From: CAZITB01 sp964542055
GTDB taxonomy: Bacteria > Planctomycetota > Phycisphaerae > Sedimentisphaerales > CAMDDF01
DNA: 24,348 bases
Assembly: GCA_964542055.1 (NCBI GenBank)
Contig: CAZITB010000031.1
Span: 1-24,348 of the forward strand
Direction of reading: 5' to 3'
The notes below the pieces were generated by a model, which saw only the letters and a list, made by a program, of their open reading frames with translations, searched no databases and was not told the DNA's origin. This document shows, piece by piece, positions 22,823 to 24,348 of this stretch. The number at the start of each line of letters is the position of its first letter. Within the stretch, counting starts at the first letter, position 1. The position numbers were made by a program, and so were the translations under genes.

Positions 22823-24016
22823 ATGAAAATCTTAGTAATCAATTGCGGTTCAAGCAGTATAAAATACCAGCTTTTCGAAATCAGCCAGGATTACAAACTT
22901 CTCGCAAAAGGCATGGCCGAACGTATCGGCATCGAAGGCTCATTGATAAAACACACCCCCACCGGCAAAGAACCTGTAAATCTCGAACAGGATTTCCCAA
23001 CTCATAAAGAAGCCATGCTAGCCATCGAGCAAGTCTTAACTGACAAAAACCACGGCGTTATAAAAGACATGAACGAAATTGATGGTCTCGGCCACAGAGT
23101 CGTTCACGGCGGAGAAAAATTTCACAAATCAACATTGATCAACGATGAAGTTATAAAAGCCATCGAAGAAAACAGCGTACTTGCACCGCTCCACAATCCA
23201 CCAAACATAATCGGTATCCAGGTCAGCCAGTCACTTCTGCCCAACACCCCAAATATCGCGGTTTTTGACACTGCCATCCATCAGACAATGCCCAGACAGG
23301 CATACCTCTATGGCCTGCCGATAGAATTGTACGAAAAACACGGAATAAGAAAATACGGTTTTCACGGCACCAGCCACGGCTACGTCGCCAAACAAGCCGC
23401 AAAAATATTGAAAAAACCTTTCGACCAATTGAAAATCGTCACGTGCCACATCGGCAACGGCGGTTCCATAACCGCTTTCGACCAAGGCAAAGTAGTCGAT
23501 ACATCAATGGGACTTACACCCCTCGAAGGTATCGTAATGGGTACCCGCTGCGGCGACATCGACCCTGCCGTTGTTCTTTATCTTCAGGAAACTCTCGGCC
23601 TCTCTCTCCAGGAAACCAATGACCTGCTGAACAAAAAAAGCGGGCTGCTCGGTCTCTGCGGCCAAAGCGATATGCGTGACATTAACGACGCAATTGAAAA
23701 CGGCGACGAAAATGCTAAAACCGCCACTGAAGTATTCAAGTATCGCATCGTAAAATACATCGGCTCCTACATCGCCGCCATGAACGGTATTGATGCCATC
23801 GTATTTACCGCAGGCATCGGCGAACATAACCCATGGCTAAGAGAAGAAATCATAAATCACTTCGGCTATATCGGTGCAAAAGTCGATACCCGGAAAAACA
23901 ATGCAAACGAAAATATATTCTCAACCGACGATTCCAAAGTTTTCGCAATGCTGATCCCCACCAATGAAGAACTGGTTATAGCTCAAGATACTTACGAAAT
24001 TATCAGTAAAGGTTAA
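22823..24016 (+). CDS. ackA: Acetate kinase
   Basis: The 397-residue kinase turns acetyl phosphate and ADP into acetate and ATP, completing the Pta-AckA route. The N-terminal signature Ile-Asn-Cys-Gly-Ser-Ser-Ser-Ile-Lys-Tyr, the Gly-His-Arg-Val-Val-His-Gly-Gly motif with its catalytic Arg, Tyr-Gly-Phe-His-Gly-Thr-Ser-His, Gly-Thr-Arg-Cys-Gly-Asp-Ile-Asp-Pro, and Phe-Thr-Ala-Gly-Ile-Gly-Glu-His near the C-terminus are all intact. Length is normal. It ends 16 bases before a terminator hairpin. Confidence 0.97.
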   Translation: MKILVINCGSSSIKYQLFEISQDYKLLAKGMAERIGIEGSLIKHTPTGKEPVNLEQDFPTHKEAMLAIEQVLTDKNHGVIKDMNEIDGLGHRVVHGGEKFHKSTLINDEVIKAIEENSVLAPLHNPPNIIGIQVSQSLLPNTPNIAVFDTAIHQTMPRQAYLYGLPIELYEKHGIRKYGFHGTSHGYVAKQAAKILKKPFDQLKIVTCHIGNGGSITAFDQGKVVDTSMGLTPLEGIVMGTRCGDIDPAVVLYLQETLGLSLQETNDLLNKKSGLLGLCGQSDMRDINDAIENGDENAKTATEVFKYRIVKYIGSYIAAMNGIDAIVFTAGIGEHNPWLREEIINHFGYIGAKVDTRKNNANENIFSTDDSKVFAMLIPTNEELVIAQDTYEIISKG

Positions 24017-24032
24017 CAACAAATTACAAGAC

Positions 24033-24060
24033 AGCCCTTGCAAAAGCAGGGGCTTTTTTT
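24033..24060 (+). terminator. Rho-independent terminator after ackA, overlapping the next gene's SD
   Basis: AGCCCTTGC (24033-24041) pairs with GCAGGGGCT (24046-24054) across an AAAA loop, nine pairs with one G-U wobble, followed by seven T up to 24060. AGGGG at 24048-24052 is also correctly spaced (8 bases) as SD for the ATG at 24061. Confidence 0.85.
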
Positions 24061-24348
24061 ATGCAATATGTAATTGTAAAACATAGCCATAAAACCAATC
24101 CCACCCACTGGGACCTCATGCTCGAAATCGGCGACAAGCTAAGAACCTACCGAATCGACATCCCCCCCCAGCACTTCACCGACCAGCCCATACAAGCCCA
24201 TCCCATAAACGACCATCCGCTAAAATTTCTAACCTACCAGGGACCGGTCAACAACGAACAAGGCAGCGTCACCCAAGCCGATAAAGGCAACTGCCAAATT
24301 TCCAAAGAAACCCAAACTCAACTGCATATCATTTTCAAAGGCAATCTG
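24061..24348 (+). CDS. LigD-type 3'-phosphoesterase-domain protein, 3' end missing
   Basis: An ORF from ATG 24061 stays open for 96 codons to the window end. It begins Met-Gln-Tyr-Val-Ile-Val-Lys-His, then Thr-His-Trp-Asp-Leu-Met-Leu-Glu, and later Asp-His-Pro-Leu-Lys-Phe-Leu-Thr-Tyr-Gln-Gly. These match the phosphoesterase domain found at the N-terminus of bacterial LigD (His...His-x-Asp-x-x-Leu-Glu and Asp-His-Pro-Leu). In LigD this domain trims 3' phosphates and ribonucleotides during end joining. Here it starts at the domain boundary and looks like a stand-alone protein, though a ligase or polymerase part beyond the window cannot be ruled out. Gene start and family are well supported; role in repair is inference. 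Confidence 0.72.
   Translation, partial: MQYVIVKHSHKTNPTHWDLMLEIGDKLRTYRIDIPPQHFTDQPIQAHPINDHPLKFLTYQGPVNNEQGSVTQADKGNCQISKETQTQLHIIFKGNL

Overview
The window looks like a piece of a draft genome from a planctomycete, most probably class Phycisphaerae and close to Sedimentisphaerales. This rests on a dockerin-type EF-hand tail on a secreted protein, a MetX-MetW fusion, a stand-alone LigD-type phosphoesterase-domain protein, many genes without a Shine-Dalgarno (SD) sequence, and moderate GC content (judged by eye). The placement is inference; there is no rRNA or other decisive marker. Two runs of 10 N (1636-1645 and 12176-12185) mark assembly joins, and both distort the local sequence.

Layout. 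1-1428 (-): secreted bilobal DTG aspartic-protease-like protein with a dockerin-like tail. 1586-3742 (+): metX-metW fusion (methionine synthesis), broken by an N gap, then a small lipoprotein. 3746-6235 (-): NtrC-type response regulator and its soluble PAS histidine kinase. 6236-6570: regulatory gap with a sigma-70-type promoter for the kinase, a candidate enhancer palindrome and a well-spaced -24/-12 sigma-54 promoter facing a PilZ gene (6571). 6947-7705 (+): lipoprotein of unknown function. 7707-9109 (-): hisH-hisF. 9242-12151 (+): tight operon of a five-cysteine small protein, tsaD, larB and nnrD. 12151-12264: scaffolding artefact with a foreign GC-rich block between two copies of a 25-bp sequence. 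12305-13329 (+): ArsR repressor with a palindromic operator, AhpD-like CxxC protein and C_GCAxxG_C_C protein, a probable thiol/metal-responsive operon. 13383-15043 (+): HAD phosphatase and M48 lipoprotein metalloprotease. 15046-17379 (-): glyA and a divergent Gfo/Idh/MocA protein. 17606-19006 (+): TPR protein. 19062-19337 (+): rpsT with terminator. 19464-21671 (+): RNase R. 21816-24016 (+): pta-ackA with terminator. 24061-end (+): partial phosphoesterase-domain gene.

Most of this is housekeeping: methionine, histidine and one-carbon metabolism, t6A tRNA modification, NAD(P)HX repair, RNA decay and acetate/ATP fermentation. The less ordinary signals are: (1) five or six genes whose -10 box lies 6-8 nt before the start codon, implying leaderless mRNAs; (2) the sigma-54 promoter for a PilZ protein beside an NtrC-type two-component pair; (3) the ArsR operator with its three-gene redox operon; (4) a gene whose SD lies inside the previous gene's terminator stem. 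No CRISPR array, tRNA, rRNA, insertion sequence or prophage was seen.
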